Shown in pieces: positions 8,801-20,636 of a stretch of 30,281 nt of DNA. A program made the position numbers and the translations under genes. The notes under the pieces are model-generated. The model was not told the origin of the DNA, ran no database searches, and worked only from the letters and a program-made list of their open reading frames with translations. Each line of letters starts with the position of its first letter. Position 1 is the first letter of the stretch. This DNA is from a virus, in IMG/VR virus record IMGVR_UViG_3300008459_000246, positions 1-30,281 of that record; one strand, written 5' to 3'.

Positions 8801-10723
8801 AAAGTAAGTCCGACCGGAAGTAAAACTTCTTACGACATAGTGTCTGAAGCTTCACTACCGCCTGATGTTCGCACTCAGTTTGCGGCGGCTGGCTCCGAGA
8901 GAGTAGGCGATATTATTCGTGAAAAAGACCCGGAAACTGGAGCTTTCGTATATAAACGCGCCCTTTCTGGCACACGCTCTGACGGTACGGAGTATAGCTA
9001 TACGGCGCAGTACAACCCTACAGATACAAAAGCTCCGGTTACGTATGATTACCCCGGAGGAACTGCATCCGTAACTCGCCCCGACTTGGAATTCAGAGGA
9101 ACAATTCCAAAAGACCCTTCACAGCTTTCTGACTCGGCCAAAGAAATTTATACTAGATACGTTGATGCTGGGTTTAGTCAAGGTGAAGCGTTGGCAATTG
9201 CTTCTGCTTCTGATCCAAAATTTAAGAGCACGGTGTTTGATAAACAAGTTGGTCCCGTACTAGCTGTTCTTTCTCCTGAAAATGTGGCAAAAATTAAAAA
9301 AATAAGTGTAGACGATCCTGAATACGATACTAAAATTTCTAATGTGCTTCAAGATGAAATTAATTTAGAGGGAAAAGGTAATCTTCGTAAAAACGCAGAC
9401 GGTACATATACAGATATTACAGACCCAAGTTATGTTGTGTATAAAAATGAACAAGGTCTATGGACTACTAGCCTTTCCGTTGGCGTATCAGGCGGTAACG
9501 AAGTTTCAGATACTATTGACACCACTATAAAAACTCCTACCTACGATGCTACAAGCGTACAAGATCAAAAGTTTAAAGCTTTTATTGGCCTTGGAACTAG
9601 TACGCCGGGCGCGGCTAATAAAGCTTTGTTCGGTGGTGGGGCATCAACCAATCTTGCAGTTACCGACCCAGACGCGTTTAGATTTATTGCTAGAGATGTA
9701 TTTAAAACTGCTGGGCTTCCTGATAATGTTATTGATGTTGAAAGTTGGGTCAAAACACAAACTCCAGAAACGTTAGAAAATATTTCTAAGCAAATTGAAG
9801 TGCAAGCAAGCAAAGTTGTTACTAAGCCGGTCGTAGATACAACTACAACTACAACTACTACTGGTGGCGGAACTACTACTGGTGGCGGAACTACTACTGG
9901 TGGCGGAACTACTACTGGTGGCGGAACTACTACTGGTGGCGGGGTTACGGGAACTCAAGGGGAGTTGGGAGGCGCTGGAACGGATGTTTCTATTACCACT
10001 GGAACTGCCGGAACTGGAGCTGCCGGAACTGGAATTACTACTGGTGGAACCACAGGCGCTGGAACCGCTGGAACCGCTGGAACCGCTGGAACCGCTGGAA
10101 CCGCTGGAACCGCTGGAACCGCTGGAACTGGAACTGGAACTGGAACTGGAACTGGAACTGGAACTGGAACTGGAACTGGAACTGGAACTGGAACTGAAAC
10201 TGGAACTGGAACTGGAACTGGAACTGGAACTGGAACTGGAACTGGAACTGGAACTGAAACTGGAACTGAAACTGGAACTGAAACTGGAACTGAAACTGGA
10301 ACTGGAACTGGAACTGGAACTGTTGGAGTTGACGGAACTATAACTACACCCCCTGTTGTTACGCCTCCTGTTGTTACGCCCCCTGTTGTTACGCCTCCCG
10401 GCACTACGCCTCCCGGCACTACGCCTCCCGGCACTACACCTCCCGGCACTAAAAAACCACCTACTGTACCCACTGGATTACCTACTGGTGAAGGGCAATC
10501 AGTTGCCGTAAGTCCCCCTGAACTGATGAAAATCGGGTATTTTTACGATATTGGTGGAGAAAACATTTTGCCCCCTACGGGCGAACAGATACAACCGTTA
10601 GATCAAGAAGATGAAGAAAAGCCAAAAGATACACGGTTGGCAAAAGCAAAAGAAGACCCGTTCAAGTACTTGTTTGCAGAGGGCGGCAGTGTGGACGATT
10701 TATTACGGATTTTAAGAGGTTAA
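5813..10723 (+). CDS. giant repetitive virion protein (internal or tail-tip candidate)
   Basis: This 1,636-residue protein is not assignable to a named family. Residues 1 to 130 are A/P/T-rich, and about 130 to 430 look like long helical or coiled-coil segments rich in A, T, N and K. Residues about 560 to 720 are glycine/alanine-rich and hydrophobic, possibly membrane-interacting; the remainder up to about 1340 is mixed. Residues about 1342 to 1546 are extreme low complexity: TTTGGG, GTA, GT/ET and [10 protein letters not shown] repeats. A charged tail follows, ending in [16 protein letters not shown]. An AGG lies before the ATG. Size and position ahead of four internal-core-type genes suggest an ejected or tail-tip virion protein. 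The repeats may act as a flexible or adhesive linker (inference). Confidence 0.75.
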   Translation: MTAAKTTFTPPSAAQALELARSGDIAGAQAMLNASAAYTAPTSTFSAADYGPPAPSAEQIAANVAATNDRLTAAPPAVPPAAEPTLYIGSQPTSYSTTTSYSTTKGFTLKSPTQAQVLAAANAAIVATTNYDKAVASGRGDLTKLENIRDTATTKATTLLTELVTSTTNKLDALTKAANNMVSVVDVGANKKVIGTASNANNVVNSTAGNVNKITTALTTLLSKNPSLRDSDIFTALSDATTSLTGESRDARNAFFTNAIDIAAATGNRDQVNKLQVNQFTAIQNDVVADATTAMQIQGKTATEIASAVKTIKTEIGSNIKEFRTQLSDVNRVEKTQLQNLAAAQKAELTLLTDAFKAQGLTGKALKTAVNLEKTANTAEYTTAKIGLAEPTVQTLQGVGYDKATGTVTGNVRSTAASYADNAPVKTAVDTKLDAAFSILTNLNIPMSYSEKVKGGTINTGLNVETIVKNVLPYKDEATGEYTKKNWVTKLVTEGEKYINKTSTPEQLSQAKLTLKPAGDPVNNVFVSKTGDRYTYFQKDADGNFKGLATTRANFKEDDNEGFFESIGLGGIGHTLDGLTGNKFVQAIVTMWNPAAGAALTAFDVGTKTDWDLGAMAKAGGTTYLSSQVLPGVMKGVTSGFTKAVSNRLVSTLGETAANAAANGITTGATNALVGRILNPDANVEQLFATGFVGGAVASSADVLTYKLLGAGDITAGAEMVNKIAQSTGLKTTQIIDTVGDTFVTAANTAIRKDGNILDEFASTMAGSALGYKANNMIVAEFTKYAPELQYEANVAGGIANVAVQAKFKDIDVVTAVMLNSGNISKAAKEAATPIVDYSTIEDRSWRPINDVIAGQDQLADKLIGKDASTTQVQNTIASAYTNSARNLAITQMKNAGYDDETINTLVKTGTIDYRAQYYIQRDRDTVDQLETNAATAAKQYGLDSTEYKTAAGQVLAAKANMGIYGVTKDDKDVYSYNYANGSKNIDVNAGDLGGTKVSPTGSKTSYDIVSEASLPPDVRTQFAAAGSERVGDIIREKDPETGAFVYKRALSGTRSDGTEYSYTAQYNPTDTKAPVTYDYPGGTASVTRPDLEFRGTIPKDPSQLSDSAKEIYTRYVDAGFSQGEALAIASASDPKFKSTVFDKQVGPVLAVLSPENVAKIKKISVDDPEYDTKISNVLQDEINLEGKGNLRKNADGTYTDITDPSYVVYKNEQGLWTTSLSVGVSGGNEVSDTIDTTIKTPTYDATSVQDQKFKAFIGLGTSTPGAANKALFGGGASTNLAVTDPDAFRFIARDVFKTAGLPDNVIDVESWVKTQTPETLENISKQIEVQASKVVTKPVVDTTTTTTTTGGGTTTGGGTTTGGGTTTGGGTTTGGGVTGTQGELGGAGTDVSITTGTAGTGAAGTGITTGGTTGAGTAGTAGTAGTAGTAGTAGTAGTGTGTGTGTGTGTGTGTGTGTGTETGTGTGTGTGTGTGTGTGTETGTETGTETGTETGTGTGTGTVGVDGTITTPPVVTPPVVTPPVVTPPGTTPPGTTPPGTTPPGTKKPPTVPTGLPTGEGQSVAVSPPELMKIGYFYDIGGENILPPTGEQIQPLDQEDEEKPKDTRLAKAKEDPFKYLFAEGGSVDDLLRILRG
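9853..9942 (+). repeat. 18-bp tandem repeat encoding TTTGGG (5 copies)
   Basis: Five near-identical 18-bp units encode Thr-Thr-Thr-Gly-Gly-Gly near residue 1350 of the 1,636-aa protein. The unit length is a multiple of three, so gain or loss of copies would not shift the frame. Confidence 0.9.
10061..10123 (+). repeat. 9-bp tandem repeat encoding Gly-Thr-Ala (7 copies)
   Basis: Seven perfect copies of ggaaccgct sit directly before the hexanucleotide tract. The match between copies indicates recent expansion by slippage or recombination. Confidence 0.92.
10124..10321 (+). repeat. 6-bp microsatellite encoding Gly-Thr (about 33 units)
   Basis: About 33 consecutive units of ggaact, five of them changed to gaaact, encode Gly-Thr with Glu-Thr interruptions. 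The variants are regularly placed, suggesting block duplications. The tract keeps long ORFs open in other frames (Glu-Leu repeats on + and Val-Pro repeats on -), which are by-products of the repeat. Confidence 0.93.
10350..10450 (+). repeat. 15-bp tandem repeats encoding PPVVT then PPGTT
   Basis: Three units of cct-cct-gtt-gtt-acg type are followed by four of cct-ccc-ggc-act-acg type. They encode a proline-rich extended segment after the Gly-Thr tract of the 1,636-aa protein. Confidence 0.88.
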
Positions 10724-10724
10724 T

Positions 10725-11582
10725 ATGGCTGAATACGATTGGAGTGGTAATACTTCTTCTGGCTCTACATACAGTTGGAGTGGGTTTGATCCAGATGTTA
10801 TTTCTGCTGCCGGAGGTAAGAGTACTTCCGACATTATAGACTCAAGTACGGGATGGAGCTTTAAAGACATTACGGATAATATAGGCACTAAGGCCGCAGA
10901 CGCGCTGGCTAAAGCGTACAAAACTAGTGACGGGTCTATTAATTGGAAAAACGTACTTGCCACTGGTACGGGGTTAGTTTCGTTATACAAAAGCGTAGGT
11001 GGCGGTGGTGGCGGTGGGAGCGGTGGTGGGAGTGGAGGCATATTAGATAACATATTCGGTAGTGGTTCGGCTCCGCAAGTAGGGTATCAAGGTGACATCC
11101 CACAATATACCGCTATACGTGCTGCGGTTCCTGATGCAACTGAAGCTGCTGCTTACAAGCCGGGATTACAAGGGCGTCGTTATTTTTCTGATACTTATTA
11201 CGTAGATAAAGCAAACGTACCAACTGCTCGGACTACTGCGGAAACGCAAGCAACTGGTATCGCTGCACTTCAAAAACCGCCGGTGGGGGTAGAACCCAAC
11301 GCCGCTGGAGGCATAATTGGATTAAAACAAGGTAGGTACTTAAATGGCACTACCGATGGTATGGCTGATAAAATAAGAACTTCTATAGACGATAAACAAC
11401 CTGCTGCGTTAAGTCATGGCGAGTTTGTTATCCCTGCTGACGTAGTAAGTCACTTAGGTAATGGTAATTCTGAAGCTGGCGCGGATAGGTTATATAAGAT
11501 GATGGACAAAATTAGAACGGCTCGTACCGGCAATAAGAAACAAGGTCGGCAAATTAACCCCAATAAATACTTACCGGCGTGA
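10725..11582 (+). CDS. internal-virion-cluster protein with conserved C-terminal domain
   Basis: This is a 285-residue protein. The N-terminal 90 residues are S/G/T-rich, followed by a glycine/serine run at 92 to 105. The C-terminal domain (about 193 to 285) holds A-A-G-G-I-I-G, G-T-T-D-G-M-A-D-K-I, the block L-S-H-G-E-F-V-I-P-A-D-V-V-S-H-L-G-N-G-N, and a K-K-Q-G-R-Q-I-N-P-x-K ending. I recall this module from virion genes of several environmental phages; it has no assigned activity that I know of. The start lies one base after the preceding stop, with AGAGG upstream. It probably belongs to the internal core or tail-tip set with the next three genes. Confidence 0.7.
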   Translation: MAEYDWSGNTSSGSTYSWSGFDPDVISAAGGKSTSDIIDSSTGWSFKDITDNIGTKAADALAKAYKTSDGSINWKNVLATGTGLVSLYKSVGGGGGGGSGGGSGGILDNIFGSGSAPQVGYQGDIPQYTAIRAAVPDATEAAAYKPGLQGRRYFSDTYYVDKANVPTARTTAETQATGIAALQKPPVGVEPNAAGGIIGLKQGRYLNGTTDGMADKIRTSIDDKQPAALSHGEFVIPADVVSHLGNGNSEAGADRLYKMMDKIRTARTGNKKQGRQINPNKYLPA

Positions 11583-11590
11583 GGTAAATT

Positions 11591-12474
11591 ATGGCTGCTG
11601 ATCCACTAGCTTCTACTGCAAATGCTACAACTGGGGGCACTCCTGTAGGTACTACTGTAGGTAAACAGACGGGTAGTGAATCGTCTTTATCTAATTGGGT
11701 AGGCCCCTATGTAACTGAAATGCTAGGCAAAGGGCAAGCATTGTCCAATACGCCTTTTCAAGCATATACAGGGCCGCTTACTGCTGGGCAATCGGACTTA
11801 CAAAAACAAGCATTCTCTGGAATTGCCGGGTTAACGATGCCTACTACTATGGGTGCGTATACACCACAGTCTATTACTGGCATAACTGCAAAAGATGCAA
11901 CGACCGGACAATCAGAGTTTGATAAATACATGAGTCCGTATTTGCAATCGGCATTAGACCCACAACTGGCAGAGGCTCGGCGACAAGCTGAAATATCCCG
12001 CGTACAAGATATGTCACGGCTTACTCAAGCAGGTGGGTACGGCGGCTCTCGTCAGGCAATTATGGAATCTGAAGGGCAACGTAATCTTCAGCAAAACCTA
12101 GCAGGGATTACAGGTAGGGGATACCAAACCGCATACGACCAAGCTCTTGGGCAGTTTAACTTGGAACAACAGCGCAAGAAAGAAGCGCAAGAGATGTCTA
12201 ACCAATATGGTATGGGTCTTGTAAATGCGCAAGCAGGTTTGGGAGAAACCCAACGCGGTATAGCCTCGCAAGATATTGCTGCGCGTAAAGCCCAGTTTGA
12301 GGAAGAACGTGACTACCCGTTTAAGGCGGTACAGTATCAACAATCTTTACTGCAAGGTTTACCGGTTGCCACGTCTGCATATTCGTACCAACAACCTAGT
12401 GGTATGACTCAGTTGCTTAATTCCGTTGGTGGTGTCCAGCAATTGTACGATATGATTTTTGGGGGAACACCTAA

Positions 12475-12478
<4 letters not shown>
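11591..12478 (+). CDS. internal-core-type virion protein, alanine/glutamine-rich helices
   Basis: This 295-residue protein has a low-complexity A/T/G N-terminus. Y-V-T-E-M-L-G-K-G and Q-A-Y-T-G-P-L-T-A-G-Q motifs lie near residues 36 to 65. A long helical region rich in Q, A, R and E runs from about 110 to 245 and includes the Y-M-S-P-Y-L-Q and G-Y-G-G-S-R-Q-A motifs. This pattern occurs in virion proteins encoded beside large internal proteins in marine podoviruses, comparable in position to T7 gp14/gp15. Function is inferred from the neighbourhood. GAGGT precedes the ATG, and the stop overlaps the next start by four bases (ATGA). Confidence 0.65.
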
Positions 12479-14703
<2,225 letters not shown>

Positions 14704-14712
14704 GAGGTACAA

Positions 14713-17700
14713 ATGGCACTCTACGAAGTTGTTACCGACGACGGTTCTAAGTACAGGGTTGAAGCGGCTGATAATATACGCCAAGAAGACTTGTATGCAG
14801 CGGTACAACAACAAATGCAACGTGATCGCCGCGCTAAGTTACAAGCCGAGATTGACGAGCTGCGCAAACCTCTTCCAGAACCCCCTCCAAAAACTACTAT
14901 TGGTGGGGAAGTTAAAGAGGCGTTCAAAGGTATCGTACCCGGTGCTGTTGGGTTAGCCGAAACTGCGGGTGCAGGTATTGCTGCATTGTTCCCGGAAGAT
15001 ACTGAAAAAGCCGCACGGGCTAAGTTACGTGAAATAGCTACGTCTATATCTGAACCCTTTGCTGCTGCTCCGGGGTACGAAGACACAATAGGTCGTAATA
15101 TTGGTCAGGGTCTTGGCTCGACTTTACCATTTGTTCTTACAGGCCCTTTTGGTATGGCAGGTCGTGCTGCTGCCGTAGGGTTGGGTGCTGCCGCTGGTGC
15201 TGGTGAGGCTAGACAAGCTGCGGAAGCTAAAGGTGTTACAGGTGAAGACCGTGCTCTTGCCACAGCACTCGGCACTCCGGTTGGTTTGTTAGATATTTTT
15301 ATACGTGAAGTTCCGTTTGCCAAGAACATTATTTACACTGCGCTTAAACGTGGTGGTGTTGAAGGTGCTACTGAAGCTGCGCAGAAAGTTGCTCAGAACC
15401 TTATTGCTAAAGGTGTATACGATCCAAGTCAGCCTATCTTTGCCGGGTCTGGTGAAGAAGGTGCGTATGGTGCTGGAGTCGGTGCGTTAGCAAGCTTGTT
15501 GGTTGATATGACTATAGGCCGTCGTGCGCGAGGCGGCCAAGGCGGTGCTGGTACTACTGGGGGGCAAGAAGCTCCTATGCAAGCGGGCCTACCACCTACA
15601 GCAACACAGGGTGACTTATTTCCAAGTGAACTACGCACTGCCGAAACGGCAGTCATGCCACCCGCACCACCTCCTAGTGGTACTCAAGGTGAGTTGTTTA
15701 CTCCTGAAGAAGCACCAACTTCAGAACAACAGGCTGAAGAAAAAAGACGCGAAGCAGAGTACAGGCAACAAGCTGGGATGGAGCCTTTAGAGGCTGCACC
15801 AGTAGCCCAAGTTCCCCAAGCAGGGCAAATGGATTTATTTGCACAGCCCGCTGCCGAACCTGTTGCCCCCGTTCAACGGGATATGATTGCAGAGTCGGAG
15901 ACTGCTCAAACCGAAGACATGCTTCGCGCCGAGGCTATTGCACCTGAAGTTGCCGCTCGTAATGAAGCTGAAATTGCTCGGTTACGAACACGCGGAGCGG
16001 AACAACAAGCTGCAAGTGAACTCCGTGGGGAATCAGAACTAGAAAGTACGGACGCTCGTGTAGCTGACGTGCAACGTAAAAAGACAGAGGCCGATAGGCT
16101 GGCGTTGTTGCAACCTATTATCGAAGATATTTCGGTCAAAAATATTCCAAAAGCATTTGGTAAAACATTAGCCGATGCTGGGTACACCGACTTAACTTTT
16201 ACCCCTAGAGAACTTAGTCTAATCAACCGTGCTTACGATGTTCGTTTAGCAGAACCGGCTGTGACTGAAGTAGAACCCGACGTAACTGCCAAGGAAACAC
16301 AAGCCGGGCTAGAAGGACAGATACCTGAACGTCAGCCCAAAGTACGTCAAATGCAACAAATGCAGTTGCCGGGAGTACCTACACCCAAACTGCCAAAGAC
16401 TGCTGAAGATGTTGAAGCTGCCGAGTCTACGGTCATTACTCCCCAAACGTTAGATGGGCTTGGCATTTTAAAAGCCGCCCCGTTACGCCAACGTATTATT
16501 GGGGCTGATGTAGCTACCCCCGAAGGCAGAGTAAAAGTACTTAACGAGTTAGCCGAGTACGTTAGCAACCCCAATACAAAAGACGCGCCACGTAAAAAGA
16601 TAACGGATTTTATGGGGTCGCCTATATTCCGGCGGCAAACAGAGATGTTTGGCCCTAAAGGTGGAGTACTAAAACCCGCCGTTGCGAAGGAGACTAAAAA
16701 TGTTCCTACTGCCAAACTTGAGCCTACCCCAACTAGAGTTAGCCCTCCTAGTGCTGGACCAAGAGTGGGAGATAGTACCGGAAGAGTTACAACACCTACA
16801 AGTACCGGAGTGGGTGGCCCTAGTGAACTTGCTGGAAAACCTAAAGCTGGAGAAAAGGTACAACCTCCTGCACTAAAAGAAGAGAAGCCTTCCAAGCTAA
16901 AAGAAGCTAAACCTTCTAAACCAAAAGAAGCCAAGCCTACGGAGAAGAAGGAAGAGAAGCCAAAAGCGGCTAAAAGTAAAGTTGAAACCGATATTGAAAA
17001 AGAAAAAACGGAGTTCGCTAAAAGGAATTTTGGTGCGCCTATAACGTTTGCATTTGAGAACCGTTTTATAGTTGGCGATAACGCAAGCGATATTAAGAAG
17101 TTAGAGTCAAGTATCTCTGAGCTTTTCGGTACTGTGTTACCTGACGAAGCTACAACTGCGCTGTCAAATAACGATCTGGTCGGCGCATTAAACGCTATAG
17201 CTGATAAGACCACAGGTACAAACGCCCGTGTTGCAAAAGCGTTAGCCGGTGTAATTGGTAAAACTAAAGTTGAGTTCGTTAAGGATTTAAAAGACGAATC
17301 TGGTAAGTCCGTTGCGGGTACATATAACCCTAAGACAGATACAATCAGTTTAAACGAAGGCACTGGCCTCAATGTGCATACATTCTTGCATGAGACAGTC
17401 CACGCGGCAACGTCCCACGTACTTGCAAACAAGTCACATCCTGTTACCAAGCAACTGACTCAACTCTATAATGGTGTTAAGGGATGGCTTGATACCGCAT
17501 ACGGTGCAACATCTTTAGATGAGTTTGTATCTGAGGCTATGTCGAACCCTGAGTTCCAAGCCAAGCTGCAAGCTATCAATCCTAAAGGCGACAAGATCAC
17601 TGCATGGCAGCGGTTTGTAAACACCGTTGGTAACTTTATGCGCAGCATGATCGGCATGAGTACCAAACCATTGGGTTCGGCGTTAGATGTTACGGATGGC

Positions 17701-20553
17701 TTAGTAATGTCTATCTTGGCTCCGGCTCCTGATACACGTAATGCAGGGATGTTATATGCCGCATCTGCTATGGGTAACAGCAGCCAAGTGTTTAAGAACC
17801 TTGATGCTTCGTACTTAAGTGCGCCAAGCTTTCAAGAGGGTATGGATAATGTTCATGAATTCCTTACTGGGAAAGTCTCAAACAAAATAAAAGATATTGC
17901 ACGTTCTGCACTGCCGTTACACGCCTTAGTTGAAGAGGCTAAACGATACGTACCGAAAGCTCCGATGGTTGATCGTTTAATTAACGAACGCGCCGGTAGT
18001 GAAGGTTTACGTAATCAGTCTATAGAACCGATTCTCGCCAAAGTTGAGACGTGGGCAAGTAGTAATCCCGGCAAGCTTGATGCGTTTAACGCCACAGTTT
18101 ATGACAGTACGTTAGCGCAGGTCGATCCGACTAAGTCACGCAACGAATATAAAGAAGCAGACGATCTCAAAGCTTGGGATGCTATGCAACCTAATCTTAA
18201 AGCCATTGGGCCAGAGGGCGCGGCTTTATACAAGACAATGCGGGACACGTACAAGAAGTTGTACGACGAGATTATCCGTATTGTTAATGCTCGTATTGAC
18301 GCTACGTCTGAAGATAAAGACCGTGCAAAAGCTATTAAGACTGAAATCTATAGCCGCTTAGTAGCACGTGGTGGCCTTGACCCGTACTTCCCATTGACTC
18401 GTGAGGGTCAGTACTGGATGTCGTACCATGCTAAGAACCCACGTACTAATACTACTGAGTTGTATGTTGAGGCGTTTGATACTAAACGCGGTCGTGCGCG
18501 GGCGATGGAAGAGTACAAAGCGGCAGGTGCTACTGACTTGCAAACATTCGCTAACTTGTCTAGCGTTAACTACCGCAACGCCCCACCTACATCGTTCATC
18601 AATGGCGTACTTAAAACGCTGGAAGCTAACAAAGTAAAACCTGAAGTTACCGAAGAAGTTATGCGGTTTTTCTTGTCTACCTTACCTGAAACATCGTTCG
18701 CTAAAGCATTCCAAGCGCGTAAAGGTACGTTAGGCTTTAAGCAGGATGCCGTTCGCGCATTACGCCAGAAGACTATTAGTATCTCTCGCCAGCTTGCCAA
18801 CATGGAATACGGCGCAAAGCTGTCCCAACTTCGTTCTGATATAGAAGAAGAGTTTAAAGGTGCGGGTCAGCCAGAAGATGCCAAGCCATACATCGACGCA
18901 ATAAACGAACACATTCAGTTTGCTATTAGCCCACAAGTACCTAGATGGTCTAAGATTGCTAGGTCGTTCGGTTTTAATATGACGCTCGGGTTTAACGTAT
19001 CTTCGGCAGTAGTCAACGTGGCACAAGTACCGTTGATCGTGGCTCCTTATCTTGGCGGCAAATACGGAACGGTAGCTACAACAAAAGCTCTAGCTCACGC
19101 TACGCGCATGTACATGCAGAGCGGATTCCAACGTGATGTTAAAACTTTCGTACCTGTTGCGGGTGCAGAAAAAACTACGGTCAATGCCGCTCCTTCTTTA
19201 GACAACTACGACTTCGATAATAAGAATGCGCCAGAAGATGTTAAGCGTCTAAAGGTCTTAGCCGATGTGGCAGGCAAACTAGGACAACTAAACCGTTCGC
19301 AGTTATACGATACGTTAGAAGTTACTGATCCTAAAGGTAGTATGTTGGATCGTATCAACGCTGCATCTGGTTTTGTTTTTCACCACGGGGAACGTATGAA
19401 CCGTCAGGTCACAATGATCGCGGCATACAACCTTGAGCTGGATAAGATGAAAGCTGCTGGACGTTCGATAGATGAAGCGGCTATGACTGAAGCGGCTGAA
19501 ACTGCTGTGTACATGACCGAGATGACTAACGGTGGTACGTCTGCCGCCTCGGCTCCTCGGATTGCACAAAGCGGTTTGGGTTCCGTAATGTTCATGTTCA
19601 AACGCTATGGCGTGTCCATGTACTACCTACTGTTTAAAACTGCTAGAGATGCGTTGCGTGGTGCGGATGGTCAAACTCGTGCAGCAGCTATGCGCCAGAT
19701 TGCAGGTATCTACGGAAGTGCCGCGTTGTTTGCAGGTGCACGTGGCTTACCTATGTTTGGCATGGTAGCTATGCTGTACAACATGTTTAGAGATGACGAC
19801 GAAGATACCTTTGAAAATGCTACTCGTAAGTTTTTAGGTGAAGGTCTATACAGCGGGGCAATTAATGCTACTACTGGGGTAGATGTTGCCTCTCGTATTG
19901 GCTTGAGCGATTTAATTTTCCGTGATCAAAAGTACTCGGAGTCTACTTCGGTTATTGCTTCGTTAGCAGAAACAATGGGCGGCCCGGTATTTGGTGTAGC
20001 CAGCCGAGTTGAGCGGGGGTTAAAACTTATTGGCGAGGGCCACACCGAGCGGGGCATCGAAGCTATATTACCGTCGGCTATGGCTAACTTGTTGCGGGCA
20101 CGTCGGTACGCTGTTGAGGGAGCTACTACTTTGCGCGGCGACCCGATTACCGGCGATATAAGCACATGGAATGTATTTGCTCAAACGTTTGGATTTGCTC
20201 CAGCCGAGTACACACGCCAGCTTGAAATTAACGCGGTTGTAAAAGGTATTGATAAAGCGACTAACGAAAAGAAAACCAAGTTGTTACGGCAGTTCTATAT
20301 AGCCACACGATTTGGCGATACTCCTACAGCGCAAGAAGCCTTGCAAGAGCTAATCAAACTACAGCAAAAGCATCCCGGACTAGGGATCGACGCGGATACT
20401 ATCGTTACCTCAATGAAACAACATGCCAAAACGTCTGCCACTATGTACCACGGCATTACGTTAAGCAAAGGTATGCGCGGTGAGTTGTTAGAAAATGCTC
20501 GTGAGTTTGACGAAGGTTACGGCGACATCGAAAATCCGTTCGACGAAGACTAA
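14713..20553 (+). CDS. giant polyvalent internal virion protein with zincin-like HExxH motif
   Basis: This 1,946-residue protein is probably packaged and ejected with the DNA. A small N-terminal domain (1 to 35) precedes a coil and a glycine/alanine-rich hydrophobic stretch (about 137 to 165). A long disordered P/E/Q/K-rich region follows (about 270 to 770) and contains Q-G-D-L-F (299-303), Q-G-E-L-F (325-329), Q-M-D-L-F (372-376) and a K/P/E linker (about 722-766). A zincin-like motif H893-E-T-V-H897 has acidic candidates for a third ligand at E937 and E941. The C-terminal half is mostly helical, with a hydrophobic segment at about 1663 to 1692. The architecture resembles phage large polyvalent/DarB-like proteins and internal core proteins. 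AGAGG precedes the ATG. Protease activity is a prediction only. Confidence 0.72.
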   Translation: MALYEVVTDDGSKYRVEAADNIRQEDLYAAVQQQMQRDRRAKLQAEIDELRKPLPEPPPKTTIGGEVKEAFKGIVPGAVGLAETAGAGIAALFPEDTEKAARAKLREIATSISEPFAAAPGYEDTIGRNIGQGLGSTLPFVLTGPFGMAGRAAAVGLGAAAGAGEARQAAEAKGVTGEDRALATALGTPVGLLDIFIREVPFAKNIIYTALKRGGVEGATEAAQKVAQNLIAKGVYDPSQPIFAGSGEEGAYGAGVGALASLLVDMTIGRRARGGQGGAGTTGGQEAPMQAGLPPTATQGDLFPSELRTAETAVMPPAPPPSGTQGELFTPEEAPTSEQQAEEKRREAEYRQQAGMEPLEAAPVAQVPQAGQMDLFAQPAAEPVAPVQRDMIAESETAQTEDMLRAEAIAPEVAARNEAEIARLRTRGAEQQAASELRGESELESTDARVADVQRKKTEADRLALLQPIIEDISVKNIPKAFGKTLADAGYTDLTFTPRELSLINRAYDVRLAEPAVTEVEPDVTAKETQAGLEGQIPERQPKVRQMQQMQLPGVPTPKLPKTAEDVEAAESTVITPQTLDGLGILKAAPLRQRIIGADVATPEGRVKVLNELAEYVSNPNTKDAPRKKITDFMGSPIFRRQTEMFGPKGGVLKPAVAKETKNVPTAKLEPTPTRVSPPSAGPRVGDSTGRVTTPTSTGVGGPSELAGKPKAGEKVQPPALKEEKPSKLKEAKPSKPKEAKPTEKKEEKPKAAKSKVETDIEKEKTEFAKRNFGAPITFAFENRFIVGDNASDIKKLESSISELFGTVLPDEATTALSNNDLVGALNAIADKTTGTNARVAKALAGVIGKTKVEFVKDLKDESGKSVAGTYNPKTDTISLNEGTGLNVHTFLHETVHAATSHVLANKSHPVTKQLTQLYNGVKGWLDTAYGATSLDEFVSEAMSNPEFQAKLQAINPKGDKITAWQRFVNTVGNFMRSMIGMSTKPLGSALDVTDGLVMSILAPAPDTRNAGMLYAASAMGNSSQVFKNLDASYLSAPSFQEGMDNVHEFLTGKVSNKIKDIARSALPLHALVEEAKRYVPKAPMVDRLINERAGSEGLRNQSIEPILAKVETWASSNPGKLDAFNATVYDSTLAQVDPTKSRNEYKEADDLKAWDAMQPNLKAIGPEGAALYKTMRDTYKKLYDEIIRIVNARIDATSEDKDRAKAIKTEIYSRLVARGGLDPYFPLTREGQYWMSYHAKNPRTNTTELYVEAFDTKRGRARAMEEYKAAGATDLQTFANLSSVNYRNAPPTSFINGVLKTLEANKVKPEVTEEVMRFFLSTLPETSFAKAFQARKGTLGFKQDAVRALRQKTISISRQLANMEYGAKLSQLRSDIEEEFKGAGQPEDAKPYIDAINEHIQFAISPQVPRWSKIARSFGFNMTLGFNVSSAVVNVAQVPLIVAPYLGGKYGTVATTKALAHATRMYMQSGFQRDVKTFVPVAGAEKTTVNAAPSLDNYDFDNKNAPEDVKRLKVLADVAGKLGQLNRSQLYDTLEVTDPKGSMLDRINAASGFVFHHGERMNRQVTMIAAYNLELDKMKAAGRSIDEAAMTEAAETAVYMTEMTNGGTSAASAPRIAQSGLGSVMFMFKRYGVSMYYLLFKTARDALRGADGQTRAAAMRQIAGIYGSAALFAGARGLPMFGMVAMLYNMFRDDDEDTFENATRKFLGEGLYSGAINATTGVDVASRIGLSDLIFRDQKYSESTSVIASLAETMGGPVFGVASRVERGLKLIGEGHTERGIEAILPSAMANLLRARRYAVEGATTLRGDPITGDISTWNVFAQTFGFAPAEYTRQLEINAVVKGIDKATNEKKTKLLRQFYIATRFGDTPTAQEALQELIKLQQKHPGLGIDADTIVTSMKQHAKTSATMYHGITLSKGMRGELLENAREFDEGYGDIENPFDED

Positions 20554-20578
20554 AAAAACCCCCGGCACTTGGCCGGGG
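20552..20578 (-). terminator. intrinsic terminator closing the replication block
   Basis: A perfect 7-bp GC stem (20560-20566 with 20572-20578, loop of 5) is followed on the - strand by one G and seven Ts (complement of 20552-20558), a textbook rho-independent terminator for leftward transcription. It overlaps the stop codon of the rightward 1,946-aa gene. On the + strand no T-run follows, so it should not stop rightward transcription efficiently. Confidence 0.85.
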
Positions 20579-20607
20579 AAAGTCCTCGGAGAGAGGAGAA
20601 AGAAGAC

Positions 20608-20625
20608 TGACGGAGTTAACCGTCA
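20608..20625. other. short inverted repeat at the convergent junction
   Basis: TGACGG and CCGTCA flank a 6-base centre between the ends of the two convergent blocks. No T-run follows on either strand, so it is not a convincing terminator. It could be a weak rightward stop or a binding site. Confidence 0.35.
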
Positions 20626-20636
20626 ATTTGATCGTA

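Noticed and set aside
9841-10450. CRISPR or diversity-generating retroelement as explanation of the repeats
   Set aside because: The units are contiguous, coding and without spacers. No reverse transcriptase gene or template/variable repeat pair is seen.
9864-10473. Long ORFs in other frames over the repeat field (Glu-Leu repeats on +, Val-Pro repeats on -)
   Set aside because: They arise automatically because a 6- or 9-bp repeat without stops is open in every frame. They lack ribosome-binding sites and are nested in the strongly supported 1,636-aa gene.
16347-17450. 367-codon antisense ORF inside the 1,946-aa gene
   Set aside because: Its composition (runs of S, F, L, V) mirrors the K/P/E/T-rich sense protein, it has no Shine-Dalgarno or coupled neighbours, and the sense strand has clear motifs.
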